64,000 nt of DNA from Adiantum capillus-veneris (taxonomy: Eukaryota > Streptophyta > Polypodiopsida > Polypodiales > Pteridaceae). Under the pieces are notes generated by a model. That model saw only the letters and a list, made by a program, of their open reading frames with translations. It did not search any database and was not told where the DNA came from. The position numbers and the translations under genes were made by a program. The DNA is taken from the NCBI GenBank assembly GCA_014529385.2, contig CM043950.1, positions 79,788,343 through 79,852,342 of the forward strand, written 5' to 3'. How positions within the stretch are numbered: position 1 is the first letter of the stretch; every line of letters begins with the position of its first letter. This document shows positions 45,031 to 56,915 of the stretch, in pieces.

Positions 45031-46935
45031 GTATGGCATAGTGCATTGGTGTTTAATTCCTTTCTTTCCCAAAAAATCCTTAAATGCACCTGACATGTAT
45101 TCACCTCCTCGGTCGGTACGAAGAGTTCGTACTTTGCAACCTGTTTCATTTTCAACCATGGAGACATAATGTTGAAAAACTGCAAACACATCTGACTTTT
45201 CTTTGAGTGGATACACCCAACAAAACCTGGAAAAGTCATCAATGAAGGTCACAAAATAAAGGTTGTTTCCCAAAGATGGCGTCCTCATAGGACCACATAC
45301 ATCACTGTGTACAAGATGCAACTTTCGTGTCCCTCTAACTAAACCATCCTGCGAAAATGAAAATCTGTGCATGTTTCCAAGAACGCAACCTTCACATACA
45401 TGTCTTGGTGGCATCTCCAATAAAGACAAATCATGCACCATATTATGACGTTGTAAAGTCATCAAACTGCCATAACTAACATGCTCAAATCTAGCATGCC
45501 ACAACTCAGCATCATGCATGGCCTAAGTCTTTGTTTCTGCAATACATACCTGAATCTGCTTTTCATAACGATCTAGCACAAATAGTCCATTTTCCAGCGT
45601 ACCTGTAGTGATAAGAGAATAACCATTCTCTCGATCTCGTACAACACATCTGTCATCCTCAAAAATGACACGAAGACCATTTTTTGCAAGAGAGGATACA
45701 GACAACAAATTCTTCTTGATCCCTGGAACATATAAGACATCTGGCAAGCATAAATCTGAACCATCTGAAATGGTAATCAAAATGTTACCAACGCCTTTGA
45801 TTGGATAAGAAGCATTATTTGCACATGTCACCTTCTTTCCTGCTGGAGCTGCATCCAATGAACAAAACAAATCCTTCCTTGAAGTAATATGTCTAGATGC
45901 ACCACTATCAAAGTACCAAATCATTTGTGTCTTGTCAACACTGTAAGCAGAAAAATCTGAACATACTACAAAAGCATAAGAATCCTGCACAAAGTTTGCA
46001 GACTCTTCTTTAGCTGTAAAAGAATCACCAGAAGCTGAAACAACCAAACTTGACTCTTTCTTCTTTTCTTTAGCAATTCGCTTTTTACACTCACTAATGT
46101 AGTGACCAGGTTTCTTGCACTAGTGACATTTACCTTTCTTCTTGGACTTGTCGGAATCACCTTTAGACTTCTCTGAAGATTGTCCTGCACTAGACTTGGA
46201 GTAATGAGCACTCTCTTTACCCTTGTTTTTGTTCTGTACAACAAGAGCATGATCCATACCATCCACCTCTAAAGACTTGTTCTTACGTGATTGATCCTCC
46301 TGCAATAGCAAAGCCACTAACTCTTCAAAATGAAGAGGCTCAGGATTAGCTCGCAAAGACAGAGTCAAAGAAGTCTGAAAAGTCAGATAAGATTGTGGTA
46401 GTGAATTGAGTGTTTTGGAAACCAAGTTCTTCTCTGGAATCACTTCATCAATGCTAAGCAATTGCTCTTTAAGATCCCTGAATTTTGTAAGATGCTCGAC
46501 AATATCGTCACATTCGTCCATCTGTATTTTGTCAAGTTGTTTCTTCAAAAACTCTATTCTGGCAGCGTTTCTTCCTCCAAACATAGCTTGCAGAGTGTTC
46601 CAAGCATCCTCATAAGTTCTGCAAGATTTGATATGTGGTGTGATTGTCCTCTTTATGGTTAAGGAAATCACAGCCATAGCTTGTGCATCTTTAGTATCCC
46701 ATCTCTTTTGCTCTGGAGTGACTTGTGAGGGTCCTGCACCAACAGCTGCACCACGACCAGGCATGGTAGGTGCAATGCTAACTGGACGAACTTCATCTCC
46801 AGATACATAATCCCACAATCCTTTACCAACCAAAACATTTTTGGCCATAAAAGACCAAAGAGAATAGTTGGTACCCTCCAATTTGTCTTCGGATGTAAAC
46901 GCACCAAAAATCTCTTTCTCCGTAGATTGAGCCAT
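45031..46935 (-). pseudogene. Copia gag, protease and integrase N-half
   Basis: The minus strand starts at MAQSTEKEIFGAFTSEDKLE (46935) and continues through the UBN2-type gag (GTNYSLWSFMAKNVLVGKGL, QLDKIQMDECDDIVEHLTKF). A zinc knuckle follows at 46130-46080 (C.CKKPGHYISEC) with a TAG at its second position. The protease is at about 45920 (YFDSGASRHIT, catalytic Asp intact). A GAG-pre-integrase zinc region (LWHARFEHVSY, CEGCVLG) and the integrase core follow, with HSDVCGPM and LRTDRGGEYMS, ending at PYTP where the gypsy inserted. Two TAG stops (46120, 45520) break a single frame; no shift is seen. Confidence 0.92.
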
Positions 46936-47320
46936 ACTGTGGATGCACACAAGAGAGCAAAAGAACCTCCAAGAGATTCACAAATCTCCTCTCTAATGCA
47001 AGCAAAACTCTACACAAAATCTCAGCACAAAGCTAAGACAAGCTGCTTCCTAAAAGAACTGTTTACCTGAAGAAAATCTGTCAAAAAGCACACCCTCTTG
47101 ATCTAAATGCCTCCAAAAAGTAACTTCTACTACGCTGCTCAGAACAAAATTATGAGGGCTCGAACGGCTTCGAAAGGGGGGTAAAACCCCATTTCGCCTA
47201 GTCAGAATACTCCCGAAACGTCGAGGATGCTCCCACGAGCAAATTTTCTAAAAACTGCCTGAAAACTGCAATTGCGCGCGCGGACGCGAAAACGCAAGTA
47301 GAGGCTCTGGAAATCACCTC

Positions 47321-47332
47321 GCTCTGATACCA
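47321..47332 (-). other. Copia primer-binding site
   Basis: TGGTATCAGAGC on the minus strand, two bases from the LTR end. Confidence 0.92.
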
Positions 47333-47334
47333 AT

Positions 47335-47611
47335 TGTTGAAGATGATGAAACAGGAAACAGAAGGAAGACAACAACTCAGAGTAGGAAGAAGATGGAGAA
47401 GGAGAAGACACAGAGCTTGCGTACGAGATCTCTGTAGTCTCTCTCTCTGTATTAGAATAATAGTGTATACAAACTCAGAGCTACAAAGCTTATATGAAAC
47501 CCTAAGAGATAAGGTGTCCTTTCAGATCGGATGTCCAGGGGGGAAAACCCAGTGGGAGAAAAGTGCCCCTGGTGAAGCGCGTATACACACTAACACTACT
47601 ACATGTCTACA
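47335..47611 (-). repeat. Copia 5' LTR, 277 bp
   Basis: Near-identical to 33164-33440; followed outside by ATATT. Confidence 0.94.
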
Positions 47612-47884
47612 ATATTCCCAAGGAGGCTATGTTTGAGCCTGAGATCAATGAAATGATCGAGACAATCATGGAATAATAAAGGCTTATCTATGATGATATG
47701 AAAAGTGAAGCCGATGCACCATTGTATTATGGAGCACGTGAATCTAGATGGAAGGTGCTCATGGTTCTTCTCAACATGCAGGCAAAGTCAGGATGAAGTG
47801 ACACTAGCGTCACAACACTTTTTAGGTGATCTATTACAATGTGTTAACGTCAATAAAAAACTCTAAATGTATAATGATCTGATA
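47612..47884 (+). pseudogene. CACTA transposase gene, second fragment
   Basis: Lies between the copia and the chromovirus. It reads PKEAMFEPEINEMIETIM, then ADAPLYYGARESRWKVLMVL and NMQAKSG with stops. Its position before the HACSNDC block at 60960 and similarity in layout to the PLYPGC...LLNLK region of Transposase_21 proteins support the assignment. It ends at the TGATA target of the chromovirus. Confidence 0.6.
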
Positions 47885-48779
47885 TGTAAGGTTTCCAGTT
47901 TCCGAAACCTTCAAAACTGTACTAAGCTTGAAAAACTTAATGGACTCCAAACACTAATTATTTTGGTATTTTTGGATTTATAAGCAGAGCTTTACTATGT
48001 CTAGAAATTTTCAGAATCTGATTCCGATAAAAACAGGAACAGTTACGGGACCTAGAAAATTACCATGGAAATTTAATTAATAACAAAAATTGAATGGTTT
48101 TATTTTAATCATTAGCAAAAGACTTCTTTACACTAAGGTTCTAGAGTTAAATAGGAAATTCCAAATTTCATCATGGAAAATCTGCAAGAATCAAACAAGC
48201 AAATTCTGGAAGGTATGGGGTGAGTATGGAAGCTGTGGAAACTGGCCAGAAGCAGTGATGGCTGAAAAATGCGCCATTTTCAAGCTGTGGGGCTGCTTGG
48301 ACTAGTGGAAAGCTGCCAAAAGCTGCCAGATGCTCAGAAAAACCTATAAATAGGACCATTCTCTTCATATCTTGTTAGACTCGGAGCCATGAGAATTTCT
48401 CTCTCATCTAGGGAAAAACACTACGCAGAAATCATTAGAGTTAAACCTCTAATTGATTAATCCTAAGGGTAATTAACCTAATCCTCCTCAATTAGTAAGG
48501 TTAGATTAGGATAAATGATGAATTAATCAAATATTAGGCCTATATATGCTTCTTAAACCTCTTTAAATTAATAAATATCTGCTGATAATTATAATTAAGC
48601 TTAGAAATACTAAGCTAATTACTTATCCTCTCATATTAGGGCTGGAATTAGCCAATTTAGCCATGAATTAATCGTAAAAATATTAATTAGGATTAGATCA
48701 AGTTGAATTATTTATCAGAGATACTTTAGACAGTTATTAATATAAGAAAATTATCCTATAATTTTCTGACAAGTTTTCC

Positions 48780-50200
48780 TAATTAATTAAGCCTAATTAC
48801 TCTGTTTTTTGAGAAATTTTAATAGGGGAAATTAGTAAATGACATTCAAATGATTCCATATAATTATCAGTGGTTATTTAGGTGAGAAATGACCTGTGAT
48901 AATTAGCATAAGTTCAGAAAGTCAATTTAGCTAATTATTTTAGATAAAATACCCTGTTTCTTGAGTAATGTTAATAGGGAAAATTAGTAAATGAAATACA
49001 AATGCTTCCATATAATTATCAGTGGTTAATTAGATAATCAATAACCCATGATAATTAGGAGAAGTTCAGAAAGTTAGTTTAGCTAATTATCTTAGCTAAA
49101 ATACCCTATTTTTTGAGTAATTTTAACAAGGGAAACTAGTAAACGAAATACAAATGCTTCCATATAATTATCAATGGTTAATTAGATGGTCACTAACCCG
49201 TGATAATTAGGAGAAGTTCAGAAACTTAGTTTAGCTAATTATCTTAGGTAAAATACCCTGTTTTTTGAGTAATTTTAATAGGGGAAATTAGTAAATGAAA
49301 TACAAATGCTTCCATATAGTTATCAATGGTTAATTGGATTGTCCATAACCTGTGATAATTAGGAGAATTCCAGAAAGTTAATTTAGCTAATTATCTTAGC
49401 TAAAATACCCTATTTTTTGAGTAATTTTAATAGGGGAAATTAGTATATGAAATAAAAATGCTCCCATATAATTATTAGTGGTTAACTAGATGATCAATAA
49501 CCCGTGATAATTAGGAAAAGTTCAGAAAGTTAATTTAGCTAATTATATTAGCTAAAATACCCTATTTTTTGAGTAATTTTAATAGGGGAAATTAGTAAAT
49601 GAAATGCAAATGCTTCCATATAATTATCAATGGTAAATTAGGTGATCAGTAACTTGTGATAATTAGGAGAAGTTCAGAAAAATAATTTAGATTAACTAAA
49701 ATACCCTGTTTTTTGAGAAAATTAATAGGGGAAATTAGTAAATGAAATTCAAATGCTTCCATATAATTATCAGTGGTTAATTAGATGATCAGTAACTTCT
49801 GATAATTAGGAAAAGTTCAGAAAGTTAATTTAGATAATTATATTAACTAAAATATCCTGATTTCTTAGAAATTTTATTAGGGGAAATTAGTTAATGAAAT
49901 TCAAATTCTTACATATAATTATCAGTGATCAGTTGAGTATTCAAGTACCTCTGATAAATAAGAGAAGTTCAGAAAGTTAAGTTAGCTAATTACTTTAGCT
50001 AAATTACTCTATTTTTTGAACAAATTTAATAGGGGAAATTAGTAAATAGAATTCAAATGCTTCTATATAATTATCAGTGGTTAATTAGGTGTTCCATAAC
50101 CCGTGATAATTAGGAGAAGTTCAGGAAGTTAATTTAGTTAATTATTTTAGCTAAAATACCCTATTTTTTGAGAAATTTAAATAGGGGAAATTAGTAAATA
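48780..50200 (+). repeat. Tandem array in 5' LTR, about 10 units of 150 bp
   Basis: GGGGAAATTAGTAAATGAAA or a variant recurs near 48825, 48977, 49130, 49282, 49434, 49587, 49735, 49883, 50033 and 50182, each with CCATATAATTATCAGTGGTT. Confidence 0.93.
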
Positions 50201-50626
50201 GATTTAAATTGAATTGAGAACTTTTTCAAAGGTTTATTAGACCTCAAGGATTCTGTGATAATTATGCTACCTCTAGGAAATTAGTTTAATTATATAGCCC
50301 AGTAACATTACTCCAATTTTGGGAAAAATAAAAAAGGGAAGTATAGTAAAGTAAATAGAAAACCTTTGATATCAATATCAGAGAAGGAATAGACCTTGGA
50401 AAATCTATTATAATCATCCTAACCTTAGAGAAATAGTTTAGGTACATATTTTGGTCAAAAGTAACCAATTTTGTATATAATGGATAAGAAAACTGAAGAA
50501 ATAAAATTATCTAAGTACCAAAGAATTAACCGAGGTCCAAAACCCTTATTTTTGGGTAAACAAGGAAAAATAAATGTTATTCAATAAATCCTCTAATGGA
50601 TTAAGTCTTTTTATAAGGCTGCCGAA

Positions 50627-50788
50627 ATGGCCCCCAAGAGAACCAGGGGAAACCCTATGACGGAAGATGAAGATACTAGTAACAAACGCAACAAAGCCAC
50701 TAACGACCATGAAGCAGGGCCTAGCCATAGGCCCACAGAGGAGAGTTTACGGGCACCTGGCCCATAGCAGATGGACGACCAGTCCCAG
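50627..50788 (+). CDS. Putative gag first exon inside the 5' LTR
   Basis: An ATG at 50627 opens MAPKRTRGNPMTEDED and a basic, hydrophilic stretch typical of gypsy gag N-termini. It reaches CAG|GTGGTT at 50786-50790, a good splice donor in phase 0. The matching acceptor, ACAAACCCAG|GGA at 52754/52755, is also in phase 0 and opens the conserved gag frame, which otherwise lacks a start. In this LTR a TAG at 50765 breaks the exon; the 3' LTR has CAG there. Splicing is inferred, not shown. The frame also continues unspliced to a stop about 50 bases on. Confidence 0.5.
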
Positions 50789-51906
50789 GTGGTTTTCAAT
50801 TATGCCATTAATAAGCTTTTAGATTTCATTTTAAGTTAAGCACTGCATACGAAGGGTTAGGAAGGAAAACACTGGCTGAAAAAGGAAGGTAACTTCCACG
50901 AAACCCACGATCAATGATTGTAATTAGGAAAGAAATGATTGGGTTATTACTGGTTGAAATAGGAAGGAAATGTTAGACCATCCTTAAGACAGCTTGTTGT
51001 CTCAAGACACCTCTGATTCCTTGGAAATATTTTTACTCCAGGTAATGAGTAGCGATGGAGATACCATCATGGAGGAGTCGGTTACCTCTGCACGTGTGGA
51101 GTCTTTACCCCGTGCTTGTTTATGTTTATGGATAGTACTTTTAAGTTTATCCTAGAGGAACCGCCCGGTTGTATGGGCAACTGGTTTTGGCGTATGGGCG
51201 CCCGGACTTTGGGTGAAGACTTTTTCCACCCCGATTATATAAATAAGGAATGGGTGCCGTTTTTCACCCTTGTATAGGTGGTCTTGAGACAAGTTAGTAC
51301 TGGTCAGTGATACCTTAAAATGACAGTACCTTGTCTTAAGTATAAAGATGTCTGTTTTCTGAAAGAATGTCTTCAATGCTGTTTTAAAAGGTTGATTTAA
51401 GGAAATGCAGTTGAAAATTTTTTTTTAAAAAGGAATCATTATTTTAAGTGTGGAAAGAATGTGGTAGTAAGTAACAACAAAAAAAAATCATGTGTGAGTG
51501 CGGGGTGGTAAGTGGGGATTGACTCGGGTTGTCAATCATGGATGGGTGGACCTGATTAGTCAGGTAAATATCCATTCCCGCGCACTAAAACGTGTAGAAA
51601 CTTCACTTGGATGAGGAATCCACCAGCGGCTGTGCCCTCACATATGTTAGAGGGAAAAAAGTGTTGGCTAAGGAGACCTTAATCTAAAGGATGAAGATTT
51701 AGGGCCGGAAAATTTTGTTTTGGGTCCCGTTTCCATTGCGAGACAGGACTAGGTCTCTTCTAGGGCTATAAACCTAAACCATTGCCAATGGTAAGGGTGA
51801 ATTCCCTGGAATTTTTCTTGTTAAAGACTTCGACTTTAGTAGGCCTAGAGACCTGTCAACGGTTCCATCCCGTTTTAGGTGTCGGCGGGTTTGGAGTCGT
51901 TACAAG

Positions 51907-51919
51907 TGGTATCAGAGCC
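51907..51919 (+). other. Primer-binding site
   Basis: TGGTATCAGAGCC, two bases after the LTR; initiator Met tRNA type. Confidence 0.93.
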
Positions 51920-52071
51920 TGGTTTAATAAGGTCCTGACCTTAGAAGGGTAAAAGTTGGGAAATAGGCATAAGTTGTATTGCATTTTTAATTATAGTATA
52001 TTGTGAAATGAGAATCTCCCTATCAATACAGGATCCGCCAAGCTTACCAAAAGTTTGTGATTTTCAACATC

Positions 52072-52497
52072 ATGTTCGAGGCTGCTTGCAGCTCCAACAA
52101 CTTTTTACTTCGCAAGAGCATCATGCAATTGTTAGATTTAATGTTTTCCCCTCCTCCTACATGGGGAATCAGTTGGTCACAGTTTGGCGGAATTTTCCTG
52201 ATTGATGCGGGACAGTTAGAAGGGTTGACACTCAATCTAAAAAGACTCAAGTGGGCAGAAACACTTCGGACCATCGAAGTTTTCTTCTTTAGTGGGACTG
52301 AAGATCCAGATCAGACCATTGTGGTAGATGGGGTAGAAGTGTTACAAAATCAGTGGGTCTTTGATCAGGTAGCCACAGTAATATACCCAGGTAGGATTAG
52401 GCCCATGAGGGTAGGCCCAAGGTTTAGGGGACCAAAAGACGTCATCTTTTTTGATCCCCTGTCAGACCCACCAGTAGTAAAGAGGTTGTTGATTTAG
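52072..52497 (+). CDS. Unknown ORF between PBS and gag
   Basis: An ATG at 52072 opens about 141 codons (MFEAACSSNNFLLRKS at the start, DVIFFDPLSDPPVVKRLLI at the end) with no stop, in an element whose gag and pol are broken. Composition looks like real protein: mixed hydrophobic and charged residues, EDPDQTIVVDGVEVLQNQW, and a proline-rich C-terminal part. I recognise no domain. It lies in the segment I propose as an intron of gag. It could be an extra ORF of this lineage, captured host sequence, or chance. Confidence 0.45.
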   Translation: MFEAACSSNNFLLRKSIMQLLDLMFSPPPTWGISWSQFGGIFLIDAGQLEGLTLNLKRLKWAETLRTIEVFFFSGTEDPDQTIVVDGVEVLQNQWVFDQVATVIYPGRIRPMRVGPRFRGPKDVIFFDPLSDPPVVKRLLI

Positions 52498-52499
52498 GG

Positions 52500-52580
52500 A
52501 ATCACACATTGTATATAGCATGAGTCCATCTTGTATATAGTATGAGCCCATCTTGTACATAGTATGAGTCAGTGTTGTAT
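52500..52580 (+). repeat. Three 24-27 bp tandem repeats
   Basis: TTGTATATAGCATGAGTCCA and close variants three times in a row. Confidence 0.85.
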
Positions 52581-52754
52581 CAACCTTTGTATATACCATG
52601 GTTTTATGACATGCTTGTGTAGTTAAATTGAAATGGTGTTAATGATTGTCAGATTTCTGTTTTTAGTATGTTAAAAAGTATACAAATTAGAGAGCTGCAT
52701 GACAAAACAAAAGTAGTATAAACACTAAAACCTCTTCATTAATTACAAACCCAG

Positions 52755-54440
52755 GGAATTGCCAAAAGTCTCTATACTCCCACCCAGGAAAAGAAACTAC
52801 TGTTAAAACAAGTTCAACTCCCAACTTTCAAAGGAGAAGGAACCAATTTAGAACGTGATGCCGAAGCATGGCTCGACGCCATGGATGATTATTTCTTGGC
52901 AGCAGGAACTGCTTCAGAGAATCAAGCAATGTTAGGAATGTTCCGGCTCACCGGAGACGCCAAACTTTGGTGGAAACAATACTGTAGAGATAATCCTTCC
53001 ATTAGTCCCTCTTGGGAAAGAATGAAGCAGGCAGTGAAAGAAAGATATCTTCCTCCAACTCACCAAGCTATCAAGATGAATGAGTTCTTTGCCCTCAAAT
53101 AGTTAGGGCTTACTTTGGAAGAGTATTATACCAAATATGTGTCTTTATGACGTTATGCCCCACCAATGACTATGGAACAACAGATTGCTCGTTTTTGTCA
53201 GGGTTTAAACAAACCCTTGAGTAACCGGCTGGAAGCTATGAGACCCACCTCTATTCAAGATGCTCTTCTAAGAGCTAAACCACTTGCAGCGGAAGGAAAC
53301 CCTCCTGCTAGAAACTATTACAACTACAAGAACTCTAGAGGAAGAGCAAGGGGGAATTATAATCAAGGAGGTCAGCGAAGGGCAGTGTCAGCTGCAGCCA
53401 ATATAGAGCAGACTTTTCCCAACATCAGATGCTATGGATGCAATAGAATGGGACACTACAGAAGCCAATGTCCTGAGGGACAAAATCCTCAAAATGCTAC
53501 CGGAGCCCCTTCTCAAACTCAAATAGGACAAGGGAATAATCAAAGAGGTAGAGGCAATAGAGGACGAGGCAGAGGAAGAGGTAGAGGAGCCAGAACTTAT
53601 GCTGCATTAGGAGAACCTACATTGCAGGATGAGGAAGATGAAAGAGCTACTCTTTTTGCTGCCACTGATAATCTTGGAGCTCGACAACAGTACGCTGTCA
53701 TCCAAACCACTGCAAACAGAGAAGGTGAACAATTTGAACTACTTATAGATTGTGACAGCACACACTCTTTTTTTTCCCCTAAATCTTTAAGAAAACTTAA
53801 ATTGAACCAATATCCTACCAAGAAATTAGTAGTAGAATTAGCAAATGGGAAAGAGGTTCTATCTCAATTTACAGCTGGGAAAGTTGAGTTTGAACTAGGG
53901 GGAACCCTGACTTCATCCTACTTTCGAACTCTTCCAGTAAGAATCTATGATGGTATCCTAGGAATGGATTGGCTAATCAAAAATCAAGCCCAAATTCACT
54001 GTGCTCAAGGGAACTTAACCTTCAAAAATCACTTAGGTGAAGAAACATTAGTACAAGGATTAAATGGGAAACCTAAGGCTCATTTAGTCAAGGCTAGCCG
54101 ACTTCTGAAGGGGTTACGAAAAGGGCAACAGATCTTTGTAGTAAAACTTAACAAGGCAGATGATTCAATGGACAACCCAACTCCAGAATGGCTTAAAGAA
54201 TTTTCGGATATATTTCCTGAAGCTATTGAATTAAAAGAACAGCTTCGTCAGCTTATTGAGCAGGGATTCATAAGACCAAGCATTTCACCTTGGGGAGCAC
54301 CTGTTCTATTCCAAAAGAAGAAGGACGGATCCTTACGTCTCTGCATTGATTATAGGGGGCTTAACCAGGTATCAGTAAAGAATAAGTACCCCATTCCTCG
54401 CATCGATGAATTGCTTGACAGGTTACATGGAGCCAATTGA
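52755..54440 (+). pseudogene. Chromovirus gag, protease and RT start
   Basis: One frame from 52755. The gag block LPTFKGEG, AEAWLDAMDDYF and LTGDAKLWWKQY is followed by stops TAG 53101 and TGA near 53148, then [16 protein letters not shown]. The zinc knuckle [14 protein letters not shown] is at about 53431-53473 and an RGRGRGRG tail follows. The protease motif is IDCDSTHSF near 53745, in place of the usual IDSGATHSF. The RT begins [20 protein letters not shown] and [11 protein letters not shown] deletion just before it fuses DIFPE to LKEQL, losing roughly 35 residues. The frame is lost near 54425 at a second small deletion where relatives have GA.YFSKIDL. Confidence 0.93.
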
Positions 54441-55521
54441 TCTCAGATCAAGTTACCACCAAATCCGGATTAAGGAGGCAGATATTTACAAAACTGCTTT
54501 CAACACCCGGTATGGGCATTATGAATTCATAGTGATGCCTTTTGGCCTTACGAATGCTCCAGCCACTTTTAACCGTCTCATGCAAGATATATTCAGAGAA
54601 TATCTGGATGACTTTGTGTTGGTGTTTTTCGATGATATCCTGGTATATTCTAAGGATGAAAAAGATCATGAAGACCATGTACGTAAAGTACTCCATCTTC
54701 TACGCCAACATCAGTTATACGCCAAGATGAGTAAATGTGTGTTCTCCACACCAGAAGTTAGTTATCTTGGTTTTATAATCAATCGTGAAGGAATTTCAGT
54801 AGACCCCGCAAAGGTTAAAGATATAATAGATTGGCCACAACCCAAAACAGTAAGTGAGATTAGAGGATTTTTGGGCATTACAAGATGGTATAGAATCTTT
54901 GTCATAGATTATGCAGTTATCGCCGCTCCCCTGACGCAGCTACTTAAAAAGTCAGCCAAACTTACATGGGGGAAAGAACAGGAAGATTGTTTCTTCAAGC
55001 TAAAACAAAATCTCACATCAACTCCCGTACTCAAACTTCCTGACTTCACTCAAGAGTTTGAAGTAGTAACAGATGCTAGCGGTCTTGCTATAGGAGGAGT
55101 CTTAAACCAAGAAGGTAGACCAGTCGCCTTTACTTCACGAAAATTAAGAATCCACGAGCTGAACTATCCAACTCATGATTTGGAACTTCTAGCTGTCATC
55201 CATGCTCTAAAACTATGGAGGCATTACCTTCTAGGAGGAAAATTTCAATTAATCACCGATCATCAGAGTTTAAAATGGATTTTCTCACAAGCAACACTCA
55301 ACATGAGGCAGAGAAGATGGATTGAACTGTTACAGGAATATGACTTTGAGATAAAGTATAAACCAGGGAAAGATAATGTGGTTGCTGACGCTCTTAGCCG
55401 TAAGGTTTTTCTTGGGGCTATTTCCACAGTTGACAATCCCATCCTCTACAAGGTTAAAGAAGCTTCCTTGGAAATAAGGATTATCAAAAACTTTTACAGG
55501 TTATCAATCAACCGGATCTAA
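54406..55521 (+). pseudogene. Chromovirus reverse transcriptase and RNase H
   Basis: Continues the RT in another frame: [30 protein letters not shown], then [12 protein letters not shown] (catalytic DD near 54630). The thumb and connection follow, then RNase H with [28 protein letters not shown] and [10 protein letters not shown], and the tether [16 protein letters not shown]. All catalytic acids are present. A one-base shift near 55490 ends the frame before the integrase. Confidence 0.93.
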
Positions 55522-55523
55522 AA

Positions 55524-56888
55524 GAAAAAGAGAAAGGCAAGATCAAGGATTATTCACTTGAAGAGGGGCTTCTCTATTATAAGTATCGGCTTTACATTCC
55601 TAAAAATACGACGTTAAAGGAGTTAATCCTTTATGAAGGACATAATGCTCCAACTGCCGGCCATCCCGGCTATGCAAAGACCCTTAATGCCATAAGGAAA
55701 AGCTATTTCTGGCCAGGAATGAAAGGAGATAAACTTAGCTACATCAGACAATGTCTTTCCTGTCAAAGGATTAAGGCTGAAGGAGTCATGATGCCAGGAA
55801 AACTTCAACCTTTGGACATTCCTCAGATGAAGTGGGAACTCATAAGCATGGATTTTGTAACAGGACTTCCCACTGTTCAAGGGGGTTATGACTCCATTAT
55901 GGTGGTAGTAGATATGTTGACTAAAGTCTCCCACTTGATGCTTGTAAAAACAACTTATTCCGCATCAGACATAAGCCGTCTCTTTATCAAAGAAATCTTC
56001 AGATTGCACGGGCTTCCTAAGAGAATAGTCAGTGACAGAGATGCAAAATTCACCTCAAAATTCTGGAAAGCTTTATTTGAATCATTAGGAACTCAATTAT
56101 GTTTCAGTACATCCTATCACCCCCAGACAGACGGCCAGACAGAAAGAGTAAACCAAGTCATTGAAGACATCCTTAGAGCCTATTGTGGCAGAGAACCCCG
56201 GAAATGGATCCAATTTCTTCCTTTGGTGGAATTCGCCTATAACTCTTCTTTTCATCAAAGCATTGGGATGTCCCCATTCAATGCTCTTTATGGGCATGAG
56301 TGCATATCACCCCTAAATTTTTCTGACCCTACTACAAGGGTAGAAGCTTCAAAACAGATGTTAGAGGAAATGGATGCCCAAAGCAAAGCCATAAGGCAAG
56401 ACATTCAGGTAGCCAAAGATCGCCAGAAACAATATGTTGATAAAAAATGGTCTGATCGGGTTTTCAAACAAGGAGATAAAGTGTTTCTAAGGGTTCGGCC
56501 AAAAAGAAGCACTCTATCCTTGGGAAAATACAAAAAACTAAGCCCCAGATATTGTGGACCGTATGAAGTGATTAAAGTAATCAGTGATCAAGATTATAAA
56601 CTAAAATTACTTGAGCATCTCAAGGTCCATAATGTCTTCCATATCAGTCTTCTAAAACCTTACATCCCAAATCCAAATCATACCCTAGATGACGAACAAA
56701 TTGTGATGCAGAAGCAAGGAATTCTTGAACTCCAACCAGATTGTATTCTCGATACCAGGGAAAGGAGTTTAAGAAACAGGGAAATCAAAGAATATTTGGT
56801 CAAATGGAAGGACTACCCTACAGAGGATGCCACTTGGGAGGATGAAGTATCCCTTCACAAGGATTTTTTCCAATTTCGGTTGAGATGA
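55524..56888 (+). pseudogene. Chromovirus integrase with chromodomain
   Basis: From about 55524 in the gag frame. HHCC zinc domain: GHNAPTAGHPG, then CLSCQRIK near 55750. Core: SMDFVTGLP, IVSDRDAKFTS and GQTERVNQ (D, D, E). A GPY/F module contains PRYCGPYEVIKVI. The last 45 residues, with IKEYLVKWKDYPTEDATWE, form a chromodomain, which in relatives binds methylated histone H3 and guides insertion to heterochromatin. The frame is open to TGA at 56886. Confidence 0.94.
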
Positions 56889-56905
56889 GGACATCTCAAA
56901 TCCTT

Positions 56906-56915
56906 AAGTTGGGGT
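56906..56915 (+). other. Polypurine tract
   Basis: AAGTTGGGGT, three bases before the 3' LTR. Confidence 0.75.

Larger units (their letters stand above)
33164..47611 (-). mobile_element. Ty1/copia retrotransposon with nested Tat-like gypsy
   Basis: Two 277-bp LTRs (33164-33440 and 47335-47611) flank a minus-strand gag-pol. ATATT is duplicated directly outside both ends (33159-33163 and 47612-47616). Removing the gypsy at 35769-45025 and one copy of its GGTGT duplication rejoins the integrase reading PYT with PQQNGVAERKN without a gap. The copia itself would be about 5.2 kb. It has stops and a deletion, so it is inactive. Confidence 0.95.
47885..51904 (+). repeat. Chromovirus 5' LTR, 4020 bp
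   Basis: Promoter core CTATAAATAGGACC with TATA at 48345-48352. An AT-rich tandem array occupies 48780-50200, and an ATG-initiated coding segment starts at 50627. Confidence 0.94.
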
